NCBI GenBank assembly: GCA_964415525.1
Contig: CAYQAS010000160.1
Location: forward strand, 1 to 8,188
Length of the DNA: 8,188 nucleotides
Direction: 5' to 3'
Source of the DNA: CAZPUI01 sp964415525
GTDB taxonomy: Bacteria > Acidobacteriota > Holophagae > Holophagales > Holophagaceae
The notes under the pieces were generated by a model. That model did no database searches. It was not told the DNA's origin and saw only the letters and a program-made list of their open reading frames with translations. Made by a program: the position numbers and the translations under genes. Numbering within the stretch: the stretch's first letter is position 1; each line of letters opens with the position of its first letter. Positions 1 to 6,779 of the stretch are shown piece after piece.

Positions 1-1158
1 GATTTCAACGTTCCCTTCGGTAAATTCCAGGTCGGTTACATGCAGTTCCTCACCTGGGGTACTGACTTCCTGAACACCCCCCTGTCCGCCGGCGGCATCC
101 GCTACTGGTTCACTCAGGGTCCCTGGACGGCAGTCGCCGCCATTGAAAAGCGCGCTGAATACCTGTCGCCTGCCGGTGGAAAACTCGGCGCAACGGGTAC
201 GGCCGTCGCTACGGGCGGTTCCGGTTACATCGGCCAGGGCAGCGACGCCGACAAGGATGTCTATGACCTCGGCGCCATCTACAAGATGAAAAACGGCGAA
301 GCGGGCCTCCTCTATCAGTATGTCCGCAGCAGCCAGTACAAGACCCAGTACAACAATGGTTACCTGACCCAGATCAGCGGTCTTTTCCCCTACGCGAAGC
401 TGACCTTCGGCAACTTCTTCATCGAAGGTGAGTATGCCTACGGATTCGGTAACCTCCGGTCCTACGAGAACAACGGTCAGGCCTCGAACGCCAGAGTCGC
501 AGCCGCCGGCGCAGCCAACGGCTTGGCCCAGGATGTGGGCGTCAGCGCCCAGAACGTTTTCCTCCACGGCAAGTATGATTTCAAACCCGCCTATTTCGGT
601 CTGCAGTTCGTCTACATGAGCGGTGACGACAACTCCAACAGCGACAAGATCACCGGTGGCCTTGGTTCCCTGCTCCAGGCAAACTACGGCTTCAACCGCA
701 CCCTGATGCTCTGGAACGCCGACTACGGCGACAACCTGGGCGCCATGCCCGGAAACATCACCGCCGCCATGACCAACCCCAGAACCGGCGTGGGCTACCA
801 GCCCAACCAGTTCATGGATAACGTCTGGTTCTATCAGATCTATGCGGGTATCAAACCCATGCCCAAGATGGACATCAAGTTGGCCTTCTCCATCGCCAAT
901 GCCGACAAGAAACCCAAGAGCGACGTAGGCGTCACCGGCGGCGTAGGCTACTACAACGGCGGGACCATCACCGAGTTCGCATCTTCCGAATACGGCAAGG
1001 AACTCGACCTGACCGCAAACTACCAGATCTATGACAACCTCACCTACAATATCGGCCTCGGTTACCTCTGGACGGGCGATTACTTCAAGGGTTATCAGTC
1101 TGGTGTCACGGTTAGCAACAATTACCTCATTTCCCACAAGCTGACCTTGAACTTCTAA
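1..1158 (+). CDS. Outer-membrane beta-barrel (porin-like) protein, 5' end missing
   Basis: The reading frame is open from base 1 (DFNVPFGKFQVGYMQF...) to TAA at 1156-1158, so the gene starts before the window and the ATG at 40 is probably internal. The visible 385 residues show the alternating polar/hydrophobic pattern of amphipathic beta strands, many Tyr, Phe, Trp, Gly and Asn, and almost no Cys. The protein ends in LTLNF; a C-terminal Phe preceded by alternating hydrophobic residues is the usual signal recognised by the BAM machinery. It therefore most likely sits in the outer membrane as a pore or channel. Substrate and family cannot be told from the sequence. The Gly/Ala/Asn-rich stretches near residues 60-75 and 155-185 look like surface loops. 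The gene ends its transcription unit at a strong terminator. I am confident of the barrel but not of a specific porin family. Confidence 0.8.
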   Translation, partial: DFNVPFGKFQVGYMQFLTWGTDFLNTPLSAGGIRYWFTQGPWTAVAAIEKRAEYLSPAGGKLGATGTAVATGGSGYIGQGSDADKDVYDLGAIYKMKNGEAGLLYQYVRSSQYKTQYNNGYLTQISGLFPYAKLTFGNFFIEGEYAYGFGNLRSYENNGQASNARVAAAGAANGLAQDVGVSAQNVFLHGKYDFKPAYFGLQFVYMSGDDNSNSDKITGGLGSLLQANYGFNRTLMLWNADYGDNLGAMPGNITAAMTNPRTGVGYQPNQFMDNVWFYQIYAGIKPMPKMDIKLAFSIANADKKPKSDVGVTGGVGYYNGGTITEFASSEYGKELDLTANYQIYDNLTYNIGLGYLWTGDYFKGYQSGVTVSNNYLISHKLTLNF

Positions 1159-1185
1159 GCATGTTCAGGTAACATAGCGAACTTT

Positions 1186-1226
1186 AAAAGCCCCGGCGGG
1201 CAGTATCCCGCCGGGGCTTTTCTTTT
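1186..1226 (+). terminator. Rho-independent terminator after the porin gene
   Basis: A perfect 15-bp inverted repeat (arms 1186-1200 and 1207-1221) closes on a 6-base loop (CAGTAT). The stem is very GC-rich (core GCCCCGGCGGG) and runs straight into a T-rich tract ending in TTTTT at 1226. Because the stem begins with AAAA and ends with TTTT it would also work partly in the other direction. It lies 27 bases after the porin stop codon and separates that unit from the fmdB-like/hflX unit. Confidence 0.93.
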
Positions 1227-1255
1227 TGCCCGCTGCCAGGTTTGAAAATATCGTA

Positions 1256-1284
1256 TTGCCTCAGAAATATTCTTCGTGTATACT
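1256..1284 (+). promoter_or_regulatory. Sigma70-type promoter for the fmdB-like/hflX unit
   Basis: The -35 box is TTGCCT (1256-1261) and the -10 box is TATACT (1279-1284), with an ideal 17-base spacer. It lies just after the porin terminator and about 30 bases before the FmdB-like start codon, so it gives a short leader. Confidence 0.72.
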
Positions 1285-1314
1285 CGCCGCACAAAACAAT
1301 CTTGAAGGAGATTT

Positions 1315-1518
1315 ATGCCCCTCTACGATTTCGAATGCCGCAAATGCAATCATAAATTCGAGGCCTTCCTGAAGATGAAGGAGACCCCCGACGCCCTGAC
1401 CTGTCCGGAATGCGGATCTGACAAGCCGCATAAGCTCGTGACGCCATTCCAGACGAACTCCTGGTCGAGCTTCCTCGATACCATGGAGAAACAGGTCAAC
1501 CCCCACAAATTTAAGTAA
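1315..1518 (+). CDS. FmdB-family small zinc-ribbon protein
   Basis: This is a 67-residue protein beginning MPLYDFECRKC, the typical opening of the FmdB zinc-ribbon family. Four cysteines form two knuckles, C8-x2-C11 and C30-x2-C33, expected to hold one zinc ion. The tail (residues 40-67) is polar and ends in Lys. The family is named after a putative regulator of formylmethanofuran dehydrogenase, but its members are widespread and their real function is not settled; a regulatory or nucleic-acid-binding role is only a guess. The start is supported by GAAGGAG at 1304-1310, four bases before the ATG, and by the promoter at 1256-1284. The stop is 17 bases before the inferred hflX start, so the two genes probably share a transcript. 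Confidence 0.85.
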   Translation: MPLYDFECRKCNHKFEAFLKMKETPDALTCPECGSDKPHKLVTPFQTNSWSSFLDTMEKQVNPHKFK

Positions 1519-1523
1519 GTAAT

Positions 1524-1529
1524 AGGGGG
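1524..1529 (+). promoter_or_regulatory. Ribosome-binding site deciding the hflX start
   Basis: AGGGGG can pair with the 16S rRNA tail (one G-U wobble) and sits six bases before ATT 1536. No ATG, GTG or TTG exists in the hflX frame between the stop at 1512-1514 and GTG 1719, so this site supports initiation at a rare codon. Confidence 0.5.
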
Positions 1530-1535
1530 CCCGCA

Positions 1536-3194
1536 ATTCAGAAAATCCACGGCAACCTGAACGGACTGGGGGCGGAACAACTAAGAAGGATCGAACAGTT
1601 CTACCGGCGCCGCATCGCCCCCGACCTGCTTCTGACCCACGACCTGGCCCGCCAGCTAACCGAGGCATCCATAAACATCAACCGCCAGCTCGGCCTCCTG
1701 ATCAGCCGCCGGGGCGAGGTGGCCTTTGTCATTGTCGGCGACCACCAGGGGATCGTCATCCCCAGCCTGGAGGGATTCCGCTCTTCCTCCGTTCGTTTCA
1801 AGGGCCTCCGCCTTATCCACACCCATCTCCACGGCGAAAGGCTGACCGACGACGATCTCACGGATTTGGCCCTCCTCCGCCTCGATTTCATCTCCGCCGT
1901 AGAAGCCATGCCCGACGGGCTGCCCGGCCTCGTCCACAGCGCCCATCTGATTCCCGAAAATACGGACGGCAAATACTGGACCCTCCTCCCCCCCGTCCGC
2001 CCCTCGGAGCTGGATCTCGACTTTACCTCTTTCATTGCCGCCCTCGAAGGGGAATTCGCGGGGAAACAGAAGACCCGCAAGGTCGAGGCGACGGAGCGGG
2101 GGATCCTGATCCGGGTGGAAACAAATCCCACGGGGGACGCCCACCTCTCCCTTACGGAACTGAAGGAATTGGCCCGTTCCAGCGGCGTCGCCGTTTTCGA
2201 TACGATCACCCAGTACCGTAACGCCCTTGATCCCCGCTATGTCCTGGGCAAGGGAAAACTTGCCGACGTCCTCATCCGGGCCATGCAGATGGGGGCGAAT
2301 CTTCTCATTTTCGATCATGAGCTCACCCCCGGCCAGGTACGGTCCCTGGCCGATTTCACGGAAATGAAGATCGTCGACCGGACCCAGGTGATCCTCGACA
2401 TCTTCGCCCAGCGGGCCCATAGCCGGGAAGGGAAGATTCAGGTCGAACTGGCCCAGTTGAAATACCTCCTCCCCCGGCTGGCGGTGAAACACACGGCCAT
2501 GTCCCGCCTCACCGGCGGCATCGGCGCCCGGGGGCCGGGGGAGACCAAGCTGGAGATCAACCGGCGCCGCGTCCGGGATCGGATCAATCTCCTGGAACGG
2601 GACCTCCTGGACATTGAAAAGGCCCGGGGGCAGCGGCGGGTCAAGCGGGAGCGGAAGGGCCTCCCCGTAATCTCCATTGTTGGATACACTAATGCGGGGA
2701 AATCGACCTTGCTCAACAGCCTGACCCAAAGCCGCGTCTTCACCGAGGATCGGCTCTTTGCCACCCTGGACCAGAAAAGCTCACGCCTCCGTTTCCCGAG
2801 TGACGCCGAAGCTGTGATCACCGATACGGTGGGCTTTATCCGGGATCTGCCCCCGGACCTCTTCGCTGCCTTCCGGGCCACCCTGGACGAGCTTCATGAG
2901 GCCCATGTCCTCATGCATGTCGTGGATATCGCCAATCCCGACTTCGAAAACCACATCGCCGCCGTGGACAAAATCCTCGCCGACCTCGGGATCAAAGACA
3001 AACCCACCCTGATGGTGTTCAACAAGGAGGACCGCGTTGCCGACAAGCCCCTCCTTGCTAACCTCTGCCGGCGTTTCAACGCCGTCGCCGTGTCGGCCCT
3101 GGACAAAAAAACCCTGCCCCGGTTGATGGAAAAACTGGAGTCCCTGGTCAAAGGACTGGGGAAACAAGGAGAAAACCTTTCCCCGGTTCTCTAG
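1536..3194 (+). CDS. hflX: Ribosome-associated GTPase HflX, long form; start probably ATT
   Basis: HflX is a cytoplasmic GTPase that binds the 50S subunit and, in characterised species, splits stalled or stress-damaged ribosomes. From the ATT at 1536 the protein has 552 residues. An N-terminal extension (1 to about 189), absent from the shorter enterobacterial protein, comes first. The HflX N-domain follows (GKGK at 238-241), then the middle domain with GPGET at 333-337, then the G domain. The G motifs are P-loop GYTNAGKST at 383-391, DTVG at 430-433, NKED at 496-499 and SA at 520-521. The first ATG/GTG/TTG in frame is GTG 1719, which would remove 61 residues including the family-like stretch KIHGNLNGLGAEQLRRIE and has no clear ribosome-binding site. 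An in-frame stop at 1512-1514 excludes starts further upstream. ATT 1536 has AGGGGG (1524-1529) six bases before it. The family call is near certain; the exact start is not. Confidence 0.93.
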   Translation: MQKIHGNLNGLGAEQLRRIEQFYRRRIAPDLLLTHDLARQLTEASININRQLGLLISRRGEVAFVIVGDHQGIVIPSLEGFRSSSVRFKGLRLIHTHLHGERLTDDDLTDLALLRLDFISAVEAMPDGLPGLVHSAHLIPENTDGKYWTLLPPVRPSELDLDFTSFIAALEGEFAGKQKTRKVEATERGILIRVETNPTGDAHLSLTELKELARSSGVAVFDTITQYRNALDPRYVLGKGKLADVLIRAMQMGANLLIFDHELTPGQVRSLADFTEMKIVDRTQVILDIFAQRAHSREGKIQVELAQLKYLLPRLAVKHTAMSRLTGGIGARGPGETKLEINRRRVRDRINLLERDLLDIEKARGQRRVKRERKGLPVISIVGYTNAGKSTLLNSLTQSRVFTEDRLFATLDQKSSRLRFPSDAEAVITDTVGFIRDLPPDLFAAFRATLDELHEAHVLMHVVDIANPDFENHIAAVDKILADLGIKDKPTLMVFNKEDRVADKPLLANLCRRFNAVAVSALDKKTLPRLMEKLESLVKGLGKQGENLSPVL

Positions 3195-3246
3195 AGTTTT
3201 AACCACCTACACGAACAACAAAGCCTATGAATTAGACAGAATTTGC

Positions 3247-3275
3247 TTGACATGAGTCATGGACATGACCATAAT
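3247..3275 (+). promoter_or_regulatory. Promoter with built-in operator of the toxin-antitoxin module
   Basis: A consensus -35 box TTGACA (3247-3252) and -10 box CATAAT (3270-3275) are 17 bases apart. The spacer holds a perfect inverted repeat, GTCATG (3256-3261), GA, CATGAC (3264-3269). GACATGA also occurs twice as a direct repeat (3249-3255 and 3262-3268, 13 bases apart). Repeats overlapping the promoter are where the antitoxin or toxin-antitoxin complex of such modules normally binds for autorepression. The antitoxin start codon follows about 35 bases downstream. Confidence 0.78.
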
Positions 3276-3310
3276 AGTCACAAAAACAAATCCCAGGGAG
3301 AGCGCTAACC

Positions 3311-3610
3311 ATGAGAACCGCGGCGGTGTCCACTTTGAAGGCGTCTTTAAGCGAATATCTCGCAACCGTAAAGTCAGGAGAAGAAGTAATAGTGACCGAC
3401 CGGGGTAAGGCCATCGCTAAAATCGTTCCCATCACTAGAACTGACGAGAGGATATCCGGGCGGCTACTGGCCCTGGAAAAGGCCGGTCTGGTGAAAATCG
3501 GCGGTAAATATTTCCCCGATAATTTCTGGGACGGACCACATAAATCCGCTGTTGACATAGAAAACAAGGCATTGTCATTCCTTCTGGAAGAACGCAGGGA
3601 GGGACGATGA
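3311..3610 (+). CDS. Phd/YefM-family antitoxin
   Basis: This 99-residue protein begins MRTAAVSTLKASLSEYLATVK and continues with SGEEVIVTDRGKAIAKIVPI. That is the Phd/YefM antitoxin fold: an N-terminal DNA-binding half (about residues 1-45) in which a Ser/Thr-Leu-Lys start leads into a helix, followed by a two-strand wing ending in the hydrophobic KIVPI stretch. The C-terminal half (about 50-99) carries acidic and aromatic residues that would wrap the toxin. It is expected to neutralise the PIN-domain protein encoded next and to repress the promoter at 3247-3275. AGGGAG (3295-3300) lies ten bases before the ATG. The stop codon overlaps the toxin start (ATGA, 3607-3610). Base composition is visibly more AT-rich than in hflX, which fits acquisition by transfer. 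The vapB label would be positional only, so no symbol is given. Confidence 0.87.
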   Translation: MRTAAVSTLKASLSEYLATVKSGEEVIVTDRGKAIAKIVPITRTDERISGRLLALEKAGLVKIGGKYFPDNFWDGPHKSAVDIENKALSFLLEERREGR

Positions 3611-4029
3611 AGTTCTGGGATTCATCCGCCCTGATCCAACTGTTTGTGGAACAGCAAGAATCCGTAATTTTAAGAAAGATCGTCAAAGACGACCTCGATA
3701 TTGTTGTCTGGTGGGGAACCATGCTGGAGTGCAAGTCGGCCGTCGCACGCTTGCGAAGAGAAGGGGGGGTAACCGTAGATCAGGAAGAACAGATACACAG
3801 CAAGCTGAAAGCAGCGTCGAATTGCTGGATTGAAATCATGCCCGGTGAGCAGGTGCGGCAAATCGCCTCGCGGTTGCTGCTAAATCATCCCCTTAGGACG
3901 GCGGATTCCCTGCAGCTTGCCGCAGCGATCACCTGGGCGGGAGCGCCCGTTCAGGAGGACTGTTTCGTCTGCCTGGACTCGAAACTTGGCGAAGCGGCAA
4001 GAAAAGAAGGCTTCTTCCTCCTACCATAA
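3607..4029 (+). CDS. vapC: VapC-like PIN-domain ribonuclease toxin
   Basis: This is a 140-residue PIN-domain protein, the usual length for VapC toxins. The four acidic residues of the metal-binding site are all visible in their family contexts: D5 (FWDSSAL), E41 (MLECKSAVARL), D100 (RTADSLQLAAA) and D124 (CLDSKLGEAA). The enzyme is therefore likely an active Mg/Mn-dependent endoribonuclease. VapC relatives cut initiator tRNA, other tRNAs or the 23S rRNA loop; the target here cannot be predicted. The ATG overlaps the antitoxin stop by four bases and is preceded by AGGGAGGG (3596-3603), so translation is coupled and promoter-controlled from 3247-3275. The pair is a hybrid type, a Phd/YefM antitoxin with a VapC toxin, which is known elsewhere. 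The stop lies eight bases before the next gene. Confidence 0.88.
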   Translation: MKFWDSSALIQLFVEQQESVILRKIVKDDLDIVVWWGTMLECKSAVARLRREGGVTVDQEEQIHSKLKAASNCWIEIMPGEQVRQIASRLLLNHPLRTADSLQLAAAITWAGAPVQEDCFVCLDSKLGEAARKEGFFLLP

Positions 4030-4037
4030 CTTCCCTA

Positions 4038-5816
4038 ATGAACCTCACCGGACAAAAGAAAATACTCCTGACCCTCTGCCTGTGCATCGCCCTGGCGACG
4101 TTCGCCGTTTACGGACAGGTGAAGGACCATGCCTTCATCGACTTCGACGACTATGAATATATCACGGAAAATCCCCATGTCCGATCGGGGCTTACAGCCG
4201 ACAATATCATCTGGGCCTTCACCTCCTACCATTCCAACAACTGGCACCCCCTCACCTGGATTTCCCACATGGTGGACGTCCAGCTTTTTGGCCTGAACCC
4301 GGCTGGCCACCACCTGGTCAATGTCTCTTTTCACATACTCAATACCATATTGCTCTTGTTGCTCCTGCGGCGCCTGACCGGCGCCCTCTGGCCGAGCGCC
4401 TTCGTAGCGGCCCTCTTCGCCCTCCATCCCCTCCATGTCGAGTCCGTGGCCTGGGCCGCGGAGCGGAAGGATGTATTGAGCACGTTTTTCTGGCTCCTGA
4501 CCACCTGGATGTATATCCGCTATACGGAAAAGCCTGGCTGGAAACGCTATAGCCTGATCGTGCTTTTTTTCACCCTCGGACTGATGTCCAAGCAGATGCT
4601 CGTCACGTTGCCCTTTACCTTGCTCCTCCTTGATTACTGGCCCCTCGGGAGAATAAGGGGGCAAGGAGGATCAAAGCAGGTCTCAATGAGCCGCCTCATC
4701 ACGGAGAAGATTCCTCTTTTTACCTTGGCCGTCATTGCCGGCGTCATCGTATTTGTCGTCCAGCAGCGATCGGGGGTTCTCTACAGTCTCACCCCTTTCC
4801 CTTTTCAGATCCGTGTCGAAAACGCCCTTGTTTCCTATGCAGCCTACATCGGTAAGATGCTATGGCCTGCGAACCTGGCCGTTTTTTATCCCCACCCCCT
4901 CCACGGCCTTGCCCTCTGGAAAGTCCTGGGCGCAGCGGGGCTGTTGATCGCCGTCTCGGCAGCGGCAATCTGGAAGGGTCGCCGCTATCCATACCTGATC
5001 ACGGGCTGGTTCTGGTATCTGGGGACGCTGGTTCCCGTTATCGGTCTGGTGCAGGTGGGAGTGCAGGCCATGGCGGATCGCTACACCTATATCCCCCTGA
5101 TCGGTCTTTTTATCATCATCACCTGGGGGGGGCGGGATATGGCTGCATTCTTTGCGGGAGAAAAGGCCCCCGGAACAAAAGGCAATCAGCAGGCAGGGGG
5201 TGAACTGCCACCGAAAAAACGGGAAAAAAAGCGAAAATTAGGGGCGGGATCAAATCATCATTCGCAGCACGACATAACATCATCCCCAATTTCCGCCTTG
5301 CCCCAGGCCGGATTGTCAATCCCCGGCCGGATTGTTTTCGCCTTGGTGGCCGCTGTTTGTATTATCCTCGGTTTTCTGACCTGGAGACAGGTGGGCTACT
5401 GGCGGGACAATGTCACCCTTTATGACCATGCAGCCCGGGTGGTCCCCGATAATTATTGGGCAAGTAACAACCTTGGCGCCGCCCTGGCCTCCCGGGGGCA
5501 GATCGAAGCGTCCACGGCCTGGTTTGCCGAATCCCTGAGAATCATGCCCTATTACCCCGGGGCAAACCAGAACATGGCCGCCGCCCTTTATAAGCAGGGA
5601 CAATATGAAGAAGCCTTACCGTTCCTGGAAAGGGCGCTGAAACTGCAACCCCGTAACCCGGACCTTCATGTCACCCTGGGGGCGGTATTACTGAAAATGA
5701 ACCGGAATGCCGCGGCTGCCACCCATTTCCAGGAGGCCATCAAGCTCCGTCCCGGAGACAATAATGCCATAATGGGACTGAGAGAAGCATCAACAGGCAC
5801 TATCTCCAGAGAATAG
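4038..5816 (+). CDS. TMTC-like GT-C membrane glycosyltransferase with C-terminal TPRs
   Basis: The protein has 592 residues. A hydrophobic N-terminal segment (about 8-27) leads to a first outer loop with the acid pair D37-D38 (FDDYEYI), where GT-C enzymes carry their catalytic acidic motif. Conserved-looking blocks follow: HHLVN at 91-95, HPLHVESVAWAAERKDVLS at 130-148, SKQMLVTLPF from 184 and ADRYTYIPL from 346, separated by several hydrophobic membrane spans. A strongly basic, low-complexity loop (about 373-425, KKREKKRK near 393-400) precedes a last span. Three TPR units (about 471-575) end the protein. This layout matches bacterial relatives of the eukaryotic TMTC O-mannosyltransferases. 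The likely role is transfer of a sugar from a lipid carrier to an extracytoplasmic acceptor; substrate unknown. The ATG has no good ribosome-binding site and starts eight bases after vapC, so it may rely on coupling. Confidence 0.8.
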   Translation: MNLTGQKKILLTLCLCIALATFAVYGQVKDHAFIDFDDYEYITENPHVRSGLTADNIIWAFTSYHSNNWHPLTWISHMVDVQLFGLNPAGHHLVNVSFHILNTILLLLLLRRLTGALWPSAFVAALFALHPLHVESVAWAAERKDVLSTFFWLLTTWMYIRYTEKPGWKRYSLIVLFFTLGLMSKQMLVTLPFTLLLLDYWPLGRIRGQGGSKQVSMSRLITEKIPLFTLAVIAGVIVFVVQQRSGVLYSLTPFPFQIRVENALVSYAAYIGKMLWPANLAVFYPHPLHGLALWKVLGAAGLLIAVSAAAIWKGRRYPYLITGWFWYLGTLVPVIGLVQVGVQAMADRYTYIPLIGLFIIITWGGRDMAAFFAGEKAPGTKGNQQAGGELPPKKREKKRKLGAGSNHHSQHDITSSPISALPQAGLSIPGRIVFALVAAVCIILGFLTWRQVGYWRDNVTLYDHAARVVPDNYWASNNLGAALASRGQIEASTAWFAESLRIMPYYPGANQNMAAALYKQGQYEEALPFLERALKLQPRNPDLHVTLGAVLLKMNRNAAAATHFQEAIKLRPGDNNAIMGLREASTGTISRE

Positions 5817-5862
5817 CACTGCCCCCGATTTCCAAATTCCCTGCCGTCGAAAAATGGCATCC

Positions 5863-6654
5863 TTACATTACGCCCTTGTACCAACCTCCATCAATCTGGA
5901 TGGCGGCGCCGGTGATATAGCCTGCCTGCTCCGAGGCCAGGAAGGTCACCAGGGCGGCGAATTCCTCGGGCGTTCCGAGGCGGCCCATGGGAATGGTTGA
6001 CTCCCACCTTTTGATAACCGCTTCGGGGGTTATCTTCTCCTTCTCCCCCACCGCCTTGGCAAGGCTCCGGACCCGCTCCGTCAGGGTGTAACCGGGACAG
6101 ACGCTGTTTACCGTAACATTGAAGGGCGCCAGTTCATTAGAAAGGGTTTTGGCCAGACCGATAACGCCGGAACGGATGGTATTGGAAAGAATCAGGCCGT
6201 CGATGGGCTGTTTCACCGAAATGGAGGTCATGTTGATGATTCTCCCCCAGCGTTTCTCCTTCAATACGGGCACAACCTCCCGGGTCATTACGATGGTGCT
6301 GAGCAGGTTCAACCGGAAACCGGATGCCCACATGTCGTCATCAATGTCCAGAAAACTCATTGAAGGCGGTCCGCCGGCATTGTTGACCAGAATATCCACG
6401 GTTCCGTAGTGGGACAGAGCCTTGCGGACAAACTGGGCCGCCTGCAACGGATCGGAAACGTCCGCCGCCACGGCAAGGACTTCCGCACCGGTTTCCCTGC
6501 GGATGAACGCTTCCGCCTCCGGCAACGAGGGATCATCAAGGGCGCAAATGGCCACCTTCGCCCCTTCCCGGACCATTTCCATGGTCACTGCCAGGCCAAG
6601 GCCCATACTTCCCCCGGCCACCAAGGCCACTTTATTTTTTAATCCGAGATTCAT
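5863..6654 (-). CDS. Short-chain dehydrogenase/reductase-like protein with altered active site
   Basis: This is a 263-residue Rossmann-fold protein of the classical SDR/FabG shape. It has the glycine-rich cofactor loop AGGSMGLG (13-20; the usual first Thr is Ala), the adenine-site D65-V66, NNAGG (91-95), N116, S144 in MTSIS, the PG motif in VCPGYTLTERV, and the closing TGAAIQIDGGW. The catalytic Y-x-x-x-K is missing: aligning SNTIRSGVIGLAKTL with the usual YSASKAGVIGLTKTL puts S157 at the Tyr position and R161 at the Lys position. A divergent 'BKR-like' SDR subgroup with such substitutions exists, so this is likely a stable family rather than a broken gene. Whether it is a reductase is uncertain. 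The ATG at 6652-6654 has GGAGGG (6659-6664) just upstream. It converges on the TMTC-like gene with 46 bases between. Confidence 0.88.
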   Translation of the reverse strand: MNLGLKNKVALVAGGSMGLGLAVTMEMVREGAKVAICALDDPSLPEAEAFIRRETGAEVLAVAADVSDPLQAAQFVRKALSHYGTVDILVNNAGGPPSMSFLDIDDDMWASGFRLNLLSTIVMTREVVPVLKEKRWGRIINMTSISVKQPIDGLILSNTIRSGVIGLAKTLSNELAPFNVTVNSVCPGYTLTERVRSLAKAVGEKEKITPEAVIKRWESTIPMGRLGTPEEFAALVTFLASEQAGYITGAAIQIDGGWYKGVM

Positions 6655-6676
6655 AAGACCCTCCGTTTTTTCTTTA

Positions 6677-6706
6677 TTTATAACAAAAACTATAGATGGA
6701 GGTCAA
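6677..6706 (-). promoter_or_regulatory. Promoter candidate for the SDR-like gene
   Basis: Read on the - strand, TTGACC (6701-6706) and TATAAA (6677-6682) are 18 bases apart in an AT-rich stretch. They end about 22 bases before the SDR start codon, which leaves a very short leader holding the GGAGGG ribosome-binding site. Confidence 0.5.
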
Positions 6707-6750
6707 TGGGTAACCGGCAATAAAATTCTCTGAAGCCGTCAGTATTAATC

Positions 6751-6779
6751 TTGACACGCTACAGCCGCGCCGATATACT
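6751..6779 (+). promoter_or_regulatory. Strong sigma70-type promoter for the SGNH-like gene
   Basis: TTGACA (6751-6756) is a perfect -35 box and TATACT (6774-6779) a near-perfect -10 box, with a 17-base spacer. The leader to the GTG start at 6869 would be about 80 bases. It contains short GCTG/CAGC repeats (6798-6824) but no convincing riboswitch or attenuator. Confidence 0.78.

Noticed and set aside
1261..1668. A 135-codon - strand frame across the fmdB-like gene
   Set aside because: It runs over a promoter and the zinc-ribbon gene and has an Arg/Gly-rich translation typical of a shadow frame.
1656..2729. A 357-codon open frame on the - strand opposite hflX
   Set aside because: It mirrors the GC-rich codon pattern of hflX, has no recognisable domain, and the + strand frame carries all GTPase motifs.
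3169..3200. Possible hairpin at the end of hflX (GAGAAAACC with GGTTCTC, then TTTT)
   Set aside because: The stem needs a two-base bulge, is short and AT-rich, and overlaps the coding end; too weak to call a terminator.
3232..3567. A 111-codon - strand frame over the antitoxin gene and its promoter
   Set aside because: The + strand antitoxin is clearly supported by family, ribosome-binding site and ATGA overlap; the antisense frame has none of these.
4035..4664. A 209-codon - strand frame opposite the TMTC-like gene
   Set aside because: It lies wholly within the TMTC-like coding region, shows low-complexity Glu/Gly-rich translation and matches no family I recognise.
5817..5862. Search for a bidirectional terminator between the convergent TMTC-like and SDR genes
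   Set aside because: The 46 bases contain no stem with a T run on either strand, so none is called.
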